Source of the DNA: Ancylomarina sp048268005
Lineage (GTDB): Bacteria > Bacteroidota > Bacteroidia > Bacteroidales > Marinifilaceae
Assembly (NCBI GenBank): GCA_048268005.1
Contig: JBLWWJ010000005.1
Location: 1-64,000 of the forward strand
Direction of reading: 5' to 3'
Length of the DNA stretch: 64,000 bases
Part shown: in pieces, positions 16,323 through 25,855 of the stretch
Numbering within the stretch: the stretch's first letter is position 1
How the letters are laid out: each line of letters starts with the position of its first letter
Program-made: the position numbers and the translations under genes
The notes under the pieces: generated by a model
Seen by the model: the letters and a program-made list of their open reading frames with translations, nothing else
Database searches by the model: none
What the model was told of the DNA's origin: nothing

Positions 16323-17425
16323 ATACCTATAGCTATCGTCTTATTATAAATCTCTAAAAAAGAGTCCCCTGAGTTCGCAATCTCACCAATACTTAGAACT
16401 CCAAATACATTCTTATTCAAAGAAATCGTTTCTAACTCCTTTTTATAAGATTCCTGCATAAATAAAACACGTGAAATACAATCAATACAGAAAAGTGATT
16501 TTTGATCCATATCCTTGTCTATTTTTGACTGAGCAAATTCTTTAGCTTTTGCGGCTCCTTCAATAAGAGAAGCCATATCGCCATGCAAAACTTTAACATA
16601 TTCTCCTTCGAGTATAGAATCGACAAAAAGCAGCCCTTCCGGGCAGCGTTTCAAGGGATCTCTAACAACCATTTCAGCATCTAACTTCTCAATTCCTAAG
16701 GGATATGATTTTGCATGTTCTGAGAAATTATCAGAGTTTAAACTAATACCAGCATGCGTATCTACAATTTCCTTATAAACATCGAATGCGGGTCGCCAAT
16801 TTATGGATTTCACAAGATTTTGTTCCGTTTCTGTAACTTTCAAAACACCTGAGAATGAATGCCAACCGTGAGCAACACCCAAACTAATATTTCTAAGACT
16901 CCAACCAATTACCGCTGAATTCAGATGCACGCCTTGATTATTAATAATACATGGCTGGCTTTGCAGACTTAAAGCACCTGCTCCACCGCCGATATAACTG
17001 GTATTCATTCCAAAGAAATTGAACAAGGCTTCCATAAAAGTCTCTTTATTTTGACTTAAAGCATCAACAAATACAAATAAAGAACTCAACGGATTCATTG
17101 ACTTACCTTGAATTGTTTCAAGTTGGTTTAAAAACGCTTCAGAATTTTCTGATAGATCGAACAATTGTGTGCGTAATTCAAAAGGAAGAGGCACAAGTAA
17201 AACCCCCGATTCCTTCACGTCGCTATCATAAATTAACTCGGGAAATATGCCCCCTATCACCGGTGTTTTTAAGGCATTTAATAAAGGAATTAACCGCTCC
17301 TCCGAAAAATGATTTTCATCTGCCATCAGAAACAAAATCGATTTTGTTTCATTCTCAAATTCAAATTGAGTAAGATGATTTTCTAAAGAATTAATATCCT
17401 CAGCCTGAATGTAAAATGATCTCAT
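16316..17425 (-). CDS. FIST N/C domain sensory protein
   Basis: A 369-residue FIST protein: N-terminal FIST domain (about 20-200) with KTPVIGGIFPELI and FFGMNTSYIGGGAGALS, then the C-terminal FIST_C domain (about 215-350) with NWRPAFDVYKEIV, PLGIEK, VRDPLK and FCIDCISRVLF, followed by GVLSIGEIANSGD. FIST domains are predicted small-ligand (possibly amino-acid) sensors. The gene overlaps the downstream hybrid kinase by 7 bp, and the kinase has no sensor of its own apart from PAS, so the FIST protein is probably its signal input. No membrane segments. Confidence 0.88.
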   Translation of the reverse strand: MRSFYIQAEDINSLENHLTQFEFENETKSILFLMADENHFSEERLIPLLNALKTPVIGGIFPELIYDSDVKESGVLLVPLPFELRTQLFDLSENSEAFLNQLETIQGKSMNPLSSLFVFVDALSQNKETFMEALFNFFGMNTSYIGGGAGALSLQSQPCIINNQGVHLNSAVIGWSLRNISLGVAHGWHSFSGVLKVTETEQNLVKSINWRPAFDVYKEIVDTHAGISLNSDNFSEHAKSYPLGIEKLDAEMVVRDPLKRCPEGLLFVDSILEGEYVKVLHGDMASLIEGAAKAKEFAQSKIDKDMDQKSLFCIDCISRVLFMQESYKKELETISLNKNVFGVLSIGEIANSGDSFLEIYNKTIAIGIW

Positions 17426-17738
17426 ATACTTATGATATTATTGAATTGCCTTTATATTGATTAAAAGCAATTAACAATAAAAATAACCATAAATATTGAC
17501 TATTGAAAACTCAAAACTCATATTACATAGATAAACAATCAATTGACAATTGAAAGAAAGACCAATTACTTATCAAAAAAACATTTCAAACACTTAATGC
17601 CTAATTAAACAAAACAGGACATTTAATATTACAATATGCTTAATTGAAACGACTTAATAAATTATTACAAGTATCATATTAAACCTTTATCAAGCTTTAA
17701 AGTCTTATAGGCGAGGTTCACTTATAAACAAACTCCAT
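17426..17738. other. AT-rich divergent promoter region
   Basis: This gap separates the minus-strand FIST gene from the plus-strand GLPGLI gene and should hold both promoters. I see only AT-rich sequence with several copies of CAATTGA-like short repeats around 17,530-17,560, and no coding frame or stem-loop that I can support. Confidence 0.4.
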
Positions 17739-18572
17739 ATGAAAAAATTATTTTCTATAATCTTTAGCTTGATGCTAATGATGTCCACAAATTTATTAGG
17801 ACAAGGATTCCAAGGCAAAGCCTACTACCAAAGTAAAACTGCTGTTAATATTGATCTTTCCGGAAGGAATATACCAGAAGATCGAAAGCAAATGATCAAG
17901 GAGCGTATTAAAAAGGCCAATGAAAAAACCTTCATTTTAAACTTCAATCAACTTGAGTCCATTTATAAAGAAGATGTAAAGCTGGAACAACCTGGAACTG
18001 GAAGAGGTGGTGGAATGCGATTCGGCATGATGGGTGGTAATAGTGAGAATTACTATAAAAATGTAAAAGAAGGATCTTACACGGTAAAAAACGATCTCTT
18101 TGGCAAGATATTTCTTGTTCAGGATTCCCTACCGAAACTGGATTGGCAAATGAGCAGTGAGACAAAAAAAATTGGAAAGTACACGGTATTTAAAGCTATA
18201 GCTACAAAAACGATTAAAAGACCCAATATGAGTGCCCTATTCAATCGAAATGATAATAGTAAGGGCCAGGAATATATCGAAAAAGAGATACAGATTGTGG
18301 CATGGTATTCACCTGAAATCCCAGTTAACCAGGGACCTTCTAACTACTGGGGCTTACCAGGATTAATTCTTGAAGTGAGTGATGATATGACAACAATTCT
18401 TTGCTCAGAAATCATTATGAATCCCAAAGAAAAGATTGATATAAAAGCCCCTTCGAAAGGTAAAGTGGTGAGCCAGACAAAATACGATGAAATAGCCAAA
18501 AGTAAAATGCTGGAAATGCGTGAGAACTTCAAAGGTATGAGCGGACGTAGAGGTCAAGGAGGCAGACATTAA
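17739..18572 (+). CDS. GLPGLI family protein
   Basis: A 277-residue secreted protein. Signal peptide MKKLFSIIFSLMLMMSTNLLGQ is followed by the GLPGLI (Porph_ging) fold: GKAYYQSKT at the start, the FLVQDSL...DWQMSSETKKIGKY segment, and the family tag YWGLPGLILEV near residue 205. The tail is Gly/Arg rich. A Met/Gly stretch (RGGGMRFGMMGG) sits near residue 90. Members occur beside outer-membrane barrel proteins, and here an 896-residue barrel follows 57 bp downstream on the same strand, so they form an operon. The molecular role is unknown; export or metal-stress roles have been proposed for related pairs. Confidence 0.88.
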   Translation: MKKLFSIIFSLMLMMSTNLLGQGFQGKAYYQSKTAVNIDLSGRNIPEDRKQMIKERIKKANEKTFILNFNQLESIYKEDVKLEQPGTGRGGGMRFGMMGGNSENYYKNVKEGSYTVKNDLFGKIFLVQDSLPKLDWQMSSETKKIGKYTVFKAIATKTIKRPNMSALFNRNDNSKGQEYIEKEIQIVAWYSPEIPVNQGPSNYWGLPGLILEVSDDMTTILCSEIIMNPKEKIDIKAPSKGKVVSQTKYDEIAKSKMLEMRENFKGMSGRRGQGGRH

Positions 18573-18629
18573 ACTTTGTTTAAATATTCATAATCAAATT
18601 AAAACACCTTATTTTTAACTCATCATATC

Positions 18630-21320
18630 ATGAAGAAATTTATTTCCTCTACCCTATTGCTGTGTGCTTTTTTTACAGCATTCTCACAAAATATAAACCT
18701 CAGCGGCACAGTAAAAGACAGCATAGGAACGGGTCTTGAAATGGCCAATATAATAGCATTAAATGCACAAACAAAAGCTTTGGAATCCTATTGTGTAACG
18801 AATCACAAAGGATACTATAAGCTGAATTTAAAATCTAATTCAACCTATAATATTAAAGTCAGCTTTTTGGGATGTACTCCCGGCGAATTGACCATCACAA
18901 CGACGGATACAGATCTTAGTAAAGATGTCACGCTTTTTGAAGAAAACAGTTTGCTATCCCAAGTTAATGTCACTTATAAAATGCCCGTATCGGTAAGAGG
19001 TGATACGATTGTTTACGACACCGATTCCTTCACTACAGGAAGTGAGAAAAAATTAAAGGATGTACTGGTAGCTTTACCTGGTGTTGAACTCAACGACGAT
19101 GGTCAAATTGAAGTTGAAGGTAAAAAAGTACAGAAGATCATGGTCGAAGGCAAAGACTTCTTTGATGGTGATACAAAGATTGCGACAGAAAATATACCTG
19201 CCGATGCCATTGACAAGGTCGAAGTCCTACGCAACTACAACGAAGTAAGCCAGATGCAAGGCCTAACCAACGATACAGATAATATTGCCATGAATATCAA
19301 ACTAAAAAAAGGGAAAAAGAATTTTTGGTTTGGTGAGCTTACCGCAGGAGCTGGTCCTGATGAGAAATTCCTCGCTCATCCTAAGCTATTTTATTACTCA
19401 CCTGAGTTTAGCCTCAACCTGATTACAGATATGAATAATATTGGAGAGGTGCCTTTTACACGCAGAGATTATATGAATTTTACGGGTGGTTTTAAAAACT
19501 TCAATCGTAGCGGTGGCAGCTCTTTTAGCACAGGTTCCAATAGCTTGGGAATTTCAACTGCTCAAAATAATAAAGCCAAAGATATCGACACCAAATTTGC
19601 CGCTTTAAACTTCAGCTACTCACCAAGCAAAACCCTGGATTTGAGCGGATTCGGAATTTACTCTTATACCGGTACAGAAATGAGAACTGAAAGTTCAACA
19701 ACCTATAAGCTTGATGGTAACCAATCACAAGTAGAAGAAGCAATAAAAGAAAACGATCAGGATGTTAATTTAGGGCTCCTTAAGTTTAGCTCGGTTTATA
19801 AGCCTAATGCAAAATTTCAATTTGACTACGACATCATGTTAAAACAATCCGATGACGATGAACAGGAGTCTGTGACTTCATTGGTGGATAATACCACTGA
19901 TCTTATCATTCAAAATAAGAAACAAAAGCCGACCTCTGTGAATCAGAATACGAATATCTATTACACCTTAAATGACAGGAATATCTTTGCTTTTGAGGCC
20001 CAGCATCTGTATCAGGACGAAGATCCTTTCTACAATGCCATCAGAAGTGAATTTGCCTTTGTGGATTTGTTTCCTGTCAACCAGTCTCAGGGGCTTTATA
20101 ATCTGAATCAGAAAAAGAACATCATGACCAATAAGGTAGATGCCAAGCTTGATTACTACTATATCACTGGCGATAAAAGTAATATTCAATTGACTTTAGG
20201 AACAACGCAAAGTCATCAGAACTTTAATTCAGAGATCTTCCAGGTTCTTGATAATGATTCAGAGTTGTCAATGGAGGGTGATCAGTTTGAAAATGATGTT
20301 GATTTTAATATTTCTGATATGTTTCTTGGTTTCCACTATAAACTACAAGCTGGGATTTTCACTTTTAATCCGGGTTTAAGTCTTCATCAATACAAGGCCG
20401 AGAACAAACAACTAGGAAGTACTGTGACAGATGAATTAACCTCTATCTTACCTGATATGTATATCAATGTGCAACTGAAGAAATCGGAGACCCTTAGATT
20501 CAACTATAAAATTACAAGAGCTTTTACCGATGTGAGTAAATTTGCACAATCATACGTTCTAAACAACTACAATTCGGTATATAGTGGCAACAGAGATCTG
20601 GAGAGTTCCTTGAATCACAATATCTCTTTAAATTTCTTCTCCTTCAACATGTTCAATTTTACGCATATGTTTGCCAATTTGAATTATACCAAACGAATCG
20701 ATGCGCTTAAGAGTAATGTTATTCCAATGGGCATTAATCAGATTACCAGCACCATCAATTCAAATCTGGAAGATGAATCCTTAAGTGCCAATGCACGTTA
20801 TCAGCGCACCTTTAAAAACTTCAAACTATCCACAAGAGCGAATCTATCCTGGGCAAAAACCAATAATCTGATCAATTCTTTACCTAGTACATCAGAGTCT
20901 TTCTCTCAAAACTATGGTGGATCTGTTTCAACTAACTTTAAGAAGGCTCCCAATTTAGAACTGGGCTATTCTTATTCAGTAAGCAATTACGACAGAGGTC
21001 AAACTTCGACCAGCTATTACACCAAGCGTCCCTATGTCAAGTTAGATGCTGTCATCCTTAAAGAATTGATTCTAACTGCTGATTACGACTTTTACTCTTA
21101 CACCAATAAGGAAAACACCATTGATAATGAATACAGTTTTCTGGAGGCCAACCTGCTTTATCAAAAAAAGGACAGCAAGTGGGAATTTGGTTTGAAGGGA
21201 AAAAACCTTTTAGACACTAAATCCTTAAATCAATCCAGCGAAACAGACTATGCCTATGCATCGTCTACCTATTACGTTCAACCGCGATACTTTTTATTCA
21301 CGGTGAAGTATAATCTTTAA
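18630..21320 (+). CDS. TonB-receptor-like outer membrane beta-barrel protein
   Basis: An 896-residue outer-membrane protein. Signal peptide ending at FTAFSQ, then a carboxypeptidase-regulatory-like domain (LSGTVKDSIGTGLEMANII), a plug-like segment (about 125-225) with VLVALPGVELNDDGQIEVEGKKVQKIMVEGKDFF, then a long barrel of the OMP_b-brl family ending in the aromatic strand YVQPRYFLFTVKYNL. No clear TonB box. The plug phrase is typical of barrels paired with GLPGLI proteins, and such a gene lies 57 bp upstream. A strong terminator follows. Transport substrate unknown. Confidence 0.88.
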   Translation: MKKFISSTLLLCAFFTAFSQNINLSGTVKDSIGTGLEMANIIALNAQTKALESYCVTNHKGYYKLNLKSNSTYNIKVSFLGCTPGELTITTTDTDLSKDVTLFEENSLLSQVNVTYKMPVSVRGDTIVYDTDSFTTGSEKKLKDVLVALPGVELNDDGQIEVEGKKVQKIMVEGKDFFDGDTKIATENIPADAIDKVEVLRNYNEVSQMQGLTNDTDNIAMNIKLKKGKKNFWFGELTAGAGPDEKFLAHPKLFYYSPEFSLNLITDMNNIGEVPFTRRDYMNFTGGFKNFNRSGGSSFSTGSNSLGISTAQNNKAKDIDTKFAALNFSYSPSKTLDLSGFGIYSYTGTEMRTESSTTYKLDGNQSQVEEAIKENDQDVNLGLLKFSSVYKPNAKFQFDYDIMLKQSDDDEQESVTSLVDNTTDLIIQNKKQKPTSVNQNTNIYYTLNDRNIFAFEAQHLYQDEDPFYNAIRSEFAFVDLFPVNQSQGLYNLNQKKNIMTNKVDAKLDYYYITGDKSNIQLTLGTTQSHQNFNSEIFQVLDNDSELSMEGDQFENDVDFNISDMFLGFHYKLQAGIFTFNPGLSLHQYKAENKQLGSTVTDELTSILPDMYINVQLKKSETLRFNYKITRAFTDVSKFAQSYVLNNYNSVYSGNRDLESSLNHNISLNFFSFNMFNFTHMFANLNYTKRIDALKSNVIPMGINQITSTINSNLEDESLSANARYQRTFKNFKLSTRANLSWAKTNNLINSLPSTSESFSQNYGGSVSTNFKKAPNLELGYSYSVSNYDRGQTSTSYYTKRPYVKLDAVILKELILTADYDFYSYTNKENTIDNEYSFLEANLLYQKKDSKWEFGLKGKNLLDTKSLNQSSETDYAYASSTYYVQPRYFLFTVKYNL

Positions 21321-21343
21321 ACAACTCAACCATAATCATATGT

Positions 21344-21381
21344 AAAAAGCACTTCTCCTTAATTAGGGAGAAGTGCTTTTT
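21344..21381. terminator. Bidirectional terminator
   Basis: AAAAAGCACTTCTCC (21344-21358) pairs perfectly with 21367-21381 across an 8-base loop, with A and T tracts on the two sides. It separates the plus-strand barrel gene from the convergent minus-strand lipid operon. Confidence 0.85.
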
Positions 21382-21418
21382 TTATACACCTATTTAAAAA
21401 TTATTCATCCTGTATAAA

Positions 21419-21880
21419 TCACTGGTGAAATATTTCTTCAAGGATTTGAGTTCTGTAGTCAAAAATTTCATTCAACTTATTTTTAATAAGGAGTTCATTG
21501 GCTATACTTCCTAAAAACCCCATTGGTGGTTTGTAACTAACAATGTCTTTCATTAAGACCTTATCGCCCTGCTGCTTGATAATGTGTTGATGATGCCACA
21601 AAGTATAAGGTCCCACCCTTTGTTCATCCACAAAATATGCCTTATCCCTTACGTGTGTTATTTCAGTCACCCAATTCGTTTTGACTCCCAATACAGGCTT
21701 AACAATGTAGCTGATGATCATTCCTTCGTAGATTTTATCAGGTAAATCTCTAGAGCGAATATCAAAGCCCATGTAATCGGGCGTAATCTTTTTAAGATTT
21801 TGAGGAGAAGAGATAAAATCCCACAATTCGTCGATGGTCGTATTCAATAGTTGCTCTCTATAAAATTGATAAAAGGCCAT
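21419..21880 (-). CDS. SRPBCC family protein (ligand-binding)
   Basis: A 153-residue START-like protein of the group often annotated as cell-division inhibitor-like or CoxG-like. Family signals: FYREQLLNTTIDELWDFISSPQNLKKITPDYMGF at the start, WVTEITHVRDKAYFVDEQ and YTLWHHQHII in the middle, and VSYKPPMGFLGSI near the end. It lies 44 bp after plsY as the last gene of a six-gene minus-strand lipid-related operon, so its ligand may be a lipid or fatty acid; this is inference. Confidence 0.82.
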   Translation of the reverse strand: MAFYQFYREQLLNTTIDELWDFISSPQNLKKITPDYMGFDIRSRDLPDKIYEGMIISYIVKPVLGVKTNWVTEITHVRDKAYFVDEQRVGPYTLWHHQHIIKQQGDKVLMKDIVSYKPPMGFLGSIANELLIKNKLNEIFDYRTQILEEIFHQ

Positions 21881-21924
21881 ATTATCGTGTATTATATTTT
21901 CGAAATACTGATTTCTTTATAAAC

Positions 21925-22521
21925 TTAAGATTTCAATTCATTCCCTTTTACCAATCGAATGATATTCTGTCGATGTAAAAGAATAATTAGAATTGAGCTG
22001 ATGAGTAAAAAATAAAAAGCAGGCGTAATCTGGTGTAAAAAGAATTCAACAGTAGGCAGTGTAATTGCCAATACAATTGATCCCAATGAAACATATTTGA
22101 ATCGCCATTTCACAATAAAATAAATGGCAACAGAGATCAAAACAGAATTAGGCGCAAGCAATAAGGAAGCTCCTAATGTTGTATTCACGCCTTTACCTCC
22201 TTTAAACTTTAAAAACAAGCTAAAATCGTGTCCTATTATTGATGCCAATGCAAGCATATAAATGTAATATGGCGTTGATGTACTTATATCAAAGATTAAA
22301 AACAGAGCAACAGGCAAGAGCCCTTTTAGCATATCGAAAAGTTGTGTTATAATGGATATTTTTGTTCCTGCAATACGCTTCACATTAGTAGAACCAAGAT
22401 TACCACTACCCCATTCAAGTATATTTTTTCCGGTATAATGCTTAGTTAACAGGTATCCATAAGGAATAGAACCCCAAAGATAAGTTAGCAACAGGATCAA
22501 TATTTCATCGATAAAGGTCAT
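21925..22521 (-). CDS. plsY: Glycerol-3-phosphate acyltransferase PlsY
   Basis: A 198-residue integral membrane acyltransferase that transfers an acyl chain from acyl-phosphate to glycerol-3-phosphate to make lysophosphatidate. The three PlsY signatures are visible: WGSIPYGYLLTKHYTG near residue 16, SGNLGSTNVKR near 41 and KFKGGKGVNTTLG near 105. About five hydrophobic helices. The start codon overlaps the stop of the peroxiredoxin gene by 4 bp (ATGA), so they are translationally coupled. A FakA-FakB fusion three genes upstream could supply acyl-phosphate. Confidence 0.95.
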   Translation of the reverse strand: MTFIDEILILLLTYLWGSIPYGYLLTKHYTGKNILEWGSGNLGSTNVKRIAGTKISIITQLFDMLKGLLPVALFLIFDISTSTPYYIYMLALASIIGHDFSLFLKFKGGKGVNTTLGASLLLAPNSVLISVAIYFIVKWRFKYVSLGSIVLAITLPTVEFFLHQITPAFYFLLISSILIILLHRQNIIRLVKGNELKS

Positions 22522-23258
22522 TTTATTTCCTGTAAGATACGCAATGCCTCATCCACATGTCTTTCAGCTTGAATTTGCGAGTTAAATAAATAGATTACTT
22601 TGCCTTCTTTATTGATGAGGTAGGTCACTCTTCCCGGAATTAAACCAAACAAATTACCTGGCACTCCAAACATCTTCCGTACCTTATTTCCCTCATCACT
22701 CAATAAGGTATAGTTCAAATTGTATTTCTGTGCGAATTTCAGGTGGCTTTCAACCGATTGAGCATTAATACCAATAATTAAAGCATCGGCCTCCTCAAAA
22801 ACTTCAAATTGATCACGAAAAGCACAGGCTTCTTTTGTACAGCCCGGACTATCGTCTTTAGGATAAAAGAAAATGACAAGATTTTTTTTACCCAAAACTG
22901 AATCCATTTGAAACATTTGGCCATTCTGGTCTTTTAATTCGAATTTGGGGACTGTACTCCCTATTGTTAGTTCTTTCATTTTTTGAGCCTTTGTGTCAAA
23001 ATTCAAGTAAAGAATAAATAATACTAAGTATACAAGCAGGTAGAGTAAATAAAAGTTTCTGAACTTTTTGTATTTCATATCGTGAGGATAAATATTACCC
23101 AATAAGCCTTTGATTTCTTTCCAAAACACTGGTTTGATATTGATAAGCCAACTGTCTGTTTGGTAAACTATCTTCCGAAACTTGCTGCGATAAAATCCTA
23201 AAGGCAAGCCCCAAACAAGGAAAAGAATCAACCATATATATTTAGTCACAAAATCCAT
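22518..23258 (-). CDS. Membrane-anchored peroxiredoxin (BCP/PrxQ type)
   Basis: A 246-residue fusion. An N-terminal part (about 1-92) has two hydrophobic helices (residues 7-22 and 69-87) around a basic loop. It is followed by a complete BCP/PrxQ peroxiredoxin, with peroxidatic Cys140 in DDSPGCTKEAC and a second Cys145 in the PrxQ position. BCP proteins are normally soluble and about 150 residues. The membrane segment is in frame with the peroxiredoxin, without an internal stop, so I read it as one protein; an internal start at MKELTIG (residue 94) could also give a soluble form. It overlaps plsY by 4 bp and probably protects membrane lipids from peroxides. Confidence 0.88.
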   Translation of the reverse strand: MDFVTKYIWLILFLVWGLPLGFYRSKFRKIVYQTDSWLINIKPVFWKEIKGLLGNIYPHDMKYKKFRNFYLLYLLVYLVLFILYLNFDTKAQKMKELTIGSTVPKFELKDQNGQMFQMDSVLGKKNLVIFFYPKDDSPGCTKEACAFRDQFEVFEEADALIIGINAQSVESHLKFAQKYNLNYTLLSDEGNKVRKMFGVPGNLFGLIPGRVTYLINKEGKVIYLFNSQIQAERHVDEALRILQEIK

Positions 23259-23264
23259 TTTTGT

Positions 23265-24041
23265 TTATTTTTTAGGAAACCATGGTAAAAAGGAACTGGT
23301 TTTTTGTATATATTCCCTGTATTGCGCTTTGGTATCATTCAGGCTTTTTTCAAGCAATGTAACGCCTGAAACTTTTAGAATTAAAAGGGTCATTACAAGT
23401 GAGCCAATAAGCGGCCAATAAGTTCCGGCAGCTATGCTAAAAATACCAAAAGACCACCACACTGCCGAATCGCCAAAATAATTGGGATGCCTGGTGTATT
23501 TCCAAAATCCAGTATTTAGTACCTTTCCTTTATTAGCGGGATTCTGCTTAAACCTTGCCAGCTGGTAGTCGCCCCCAGCTTCGAAAACAAAGCCAATAAG
23601 AAAAACAATTAGACCTAAATAATCCAGCCAGATTAAATCATTCGAAAGGGTTTGTGAATTAACGCCTAATAAGGGAAGCGAAACAAACATGATTAGAGAA
23701 CCTTGTAACAAAAACACCTGAAAATAGCTAAACCACCAATAGCGTTTGGGGCCAAAGTTTCTTCTGAATTCCTGATAACGGAAGTCTTCACCTTTTCCTA
23801 TATTACGCCACGAGAGGTATATAGAGAGTCTTAATCCCCACAAACTGACCAAAACTAGTAAAAGTATTTTTCGTGCAAAAAAATCGCCTGACTGATAAAA
23901 GTAGAACGCATTTACAATCACAAAACCCATTCCCCAAAACAGATCAATTATACTCACATTTTTAATGATCACACTAAGCCCCCATAGTAAGGTAACAAGT
24001 ATTAAAACGATTAGCAGAGCCTGAAGAAATAAGGTTAGCAT
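23265..24041 (-). CDS. DUF1295 family membrane oxidoreductase
   Basis: A 258-residue protein of the steroid 5-alpha-reductase-like DUF1295 family. It has about six hydrophobic helices and the family signals LLVLVSLWGLRLSIYLSWRN, a GKGEDFRYQEFR loop and the C-terminal NTGFWKYTRHPNYFGDSAVWW, which is the part shared with isoprenylcysteine methyltransferases and NADPH-binding 5-alpha reductases. It lies 6 bp from the peroxiredoxin and 11 bp from the Fak fusion. Substrate is not known; a lipid is suggested by the operon. Confidence 0.88.
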   Translation of the reverse strand: MLTLFLQALLIVLILVTLLWGLSVIIKNVSIIDLFWGMGFVIVNAFYFYQSGDFFARKILLLVLVSLWGLRLSIYLSWRNIGKGEDFRYQEFRRNFGPKRYWWFSYFQVFLLQGSLIMFVSLPLLGVNSQTLSNDLIWLDYLGLIVFLIGFVFEAGGDYQLARFKQNPANKGKVLNTGFWKYTRHPNYFGDSAVWWSFGIFSIAAGTYWPLIGSLVMTLLILKVSGVTLLEKSLNDTKAQYREYIQKTSSFLPWFPKK

Positions 24042-24052
24042 AGGCTGTCTTT

Positions 24053-25852
24053 TTAATGATTAAGCAATAATGAAATGGATATGGCGCCATTACCGGCATG
24101 GATGCCAATTACAGGAGAAATATCAACCACAGATACTGGTTTTTTTCCGGTTATCTCCCGCATTTTCATCTCTGCCTTTTCAGCGCCCTCCGGATTATGT
24201 GCGTGCAAAACAATATAATTCCATACCGATTTTCCATTAGCTATTTTTTCGATATGTTTAAATATTTTATTTAAGCTGCCCTTTTGGCTAAATGTTTTTC
24301 CAAACAATAAGGATTTCCCCTCTTCATTCATTGAAATAATGGGATTAATCCCCAAAAGCTTTGCGACAAATCCCGCAGGTTTTGAAACTCTGCCGCCTTT
24401 TATCATATACTTTAGGTCTCTAACACTAACAAAGATCTTTGCCTCGCTAATATCTGTCTTCAGCTCTTTTACAATAGATTCTGCTGTTTTACCAGCCTCT
24501 ATATTTTGGGCGGTTTTCAGAACAAGTAAACCGAGAGCTCCTGATAAATTTTTAGAATCGATAACATGTACAGGCTTCTTGAATTCATTTTGAATCCTTT
24601 GACCTGCATTCACACTGTTTTTATAGGTGCCACTAAATTGAGATGTGAGATGTACTGAAATAATCGCATCGTAATGCGAAGCCAGATGAGAATATAAATT
24701 GGTAAAGGTTCGCTCATTAATTTGTGAGGTTTTCGGAGATTCCGGACTACTTTCCAGCAAATCGTAAAACTGCTCAGGTTGTATAGTGATCTTATCAAGG
24801 TAATGATTATCACCAAAGTTTAAATTTATTGGCACAAGATTAATTTGATAAAAATCAATTAAATCCTGAGAAAGATCACATGTAGAATCAGTAACTAAGG
24901 CGATATTCCACTTCCTCCTAATCGCTACTTCCTGCTGACGTTGCATGTCGTCAACTTTCTGAAAAGTTATGGTTCCGAAATCTTTAAGCTTATGGAAAAG
25001 TTCAGCTGGGTGGTTGGTGTGAACATGGATACGACAGGTATTGTCGGAACCTGCCACAACAACAGAATCACCCTTATCACCAAGAAATTCCTTTAATGTC
25101 CCCGTACCTATCTGCAGCTTTTTTATAATGGCTTCTGTGCAGTATCGAAAGGTCAAATCTTCATCAAGCTGATCTTCAGAATGAACAAGCGATATCGTCT
25201 CAATCCTATCTATTTTGAACTTTCTGATGTTTCGATTTTTAATAAATTCGATGACCCCTTTTATAAAGACCACAAAACCTTTTGCTCCGGCATCAACAAA
25301 ACCATATTTGTTTAAGGCCTTTAGCTTTGATGTCGTTTCAGCCAGGGATTTTTCCAGAACCACAATGGAATCAATTATCACCTTCTTAAAATCATGTACG
25401 GCAGCTTCTTTACTACTCAAAAAATCAGACCATTCACGAATAACACTCAGCATCGTGCCTTCTATAGGATTAGCAATGGCTTCGTACATATAGGGAATTG
25501 ATTTTCTTACACTCTCTGCGAATTCCTGAAGGGTGATAACCTGCTTGTTTTTCGTTTCTAGACTTAAGCCGTGGAGAAATTGTGCGAAAATGATTCCAGA
25601 ATTACCTCTGGCTCCAATTAATGCTGCATCAGCAATATTCCCAATCGTTTTCTTATACGACTTGTCAGGCTCTATATTATCGATTACAGCTCGAATAGTA
25701 GATGCCAAATTAGTACCGGTATCTTTATCGCGAACCGGAAACACGTTAATTTGATTCAGCTCTTCCTGATTTTGCAATATGTGCTGGCTTCCTGCTATAA
25801 ACCCATAGTATAGAAATTTCCCATTAACCGACTGTTTTTTCGTAACACCCAT
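24053..25852 (-). CDS. DAK2-DegV fusion (FakA-FakB-like fatty acid kinase)
   Basis: A 599-residue fusion. The N-terminal DhaL/DAK2 domain (about 10-205) has INVFPVRDKDTGTN with the Mg-binding Asp42 and Asp44, and ARGNSG at 81-86. A middle domain (about 205-310) keeps the FakA metal-type residues Cys238 in YCTE and His276/His278 in HVHTNHP. Instead of the FakA C-terminal domain comes a full DegV domain (about 315-599) with VTDSTCDLSQD, SSPESPKTSQ and HLTSQFSGTYKNS. DegV proteins such as FakB hold a fatty acid that FakA phosphorylates to acyl-phosphate; here both partners are in one chain. It lies 11 bp before the DUF1295 gene and three genes before plsY. Known Fak chemistry is from Firmicutes; its use here is inference. 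Confidence 0.9.
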   Translation of the reverse strand: MGVTKKQSVNGKFLYYGFIAGSQHILQNQEELNQINVFPVRDKDTGTNLASTIRAVIDNIEPDKSYKKTIGNIADAALIGARGNSGIIFAQFLHGLSLETKNKQVITLQEFAESVRKSIPYMYEAIANPIEGTMLSVIREWSDFLSSKEAAVHDFKKVIIDSIVVLEKSLAETTSKLKALNKYGFVDAGAKGFVVFIKGVIEFIKNRNIRKFKIDRIETISLVHSEDQLDEDLTFRYCTEAIIKKLQIGTGTLKEFLGDKGDSVVVAGSDNTCRIHVHTNHPAELFHKLKDFGTITFQKVDDMQRQQEVAIRRKWNIALVTDSTCDLSQDLIDFYQINLVPINLNFGDNHYLDKITIQPEQFYDLLESSPESPKTSQINERTFTNLYSHLASHYDAIISVHLTSQFSGTYKNSVNAGQRIQNEFKKPVHVIDSKNLSGALGLLVLKTAQNIEAGKTAESIVKELKTDISEAKIFVSVRDLKYMIKGGRVSKPAGFVAKLLGINPIISMNEEGKSLLFGKTFSQKGSLNKIFKHIEKIANGKSVWNYIVLHAHNPEGAEKAEMKMREITGKKPVSVVDISPVIGIHAGNGAISISLLLNH

Positions 25853-25855
25853 ACT

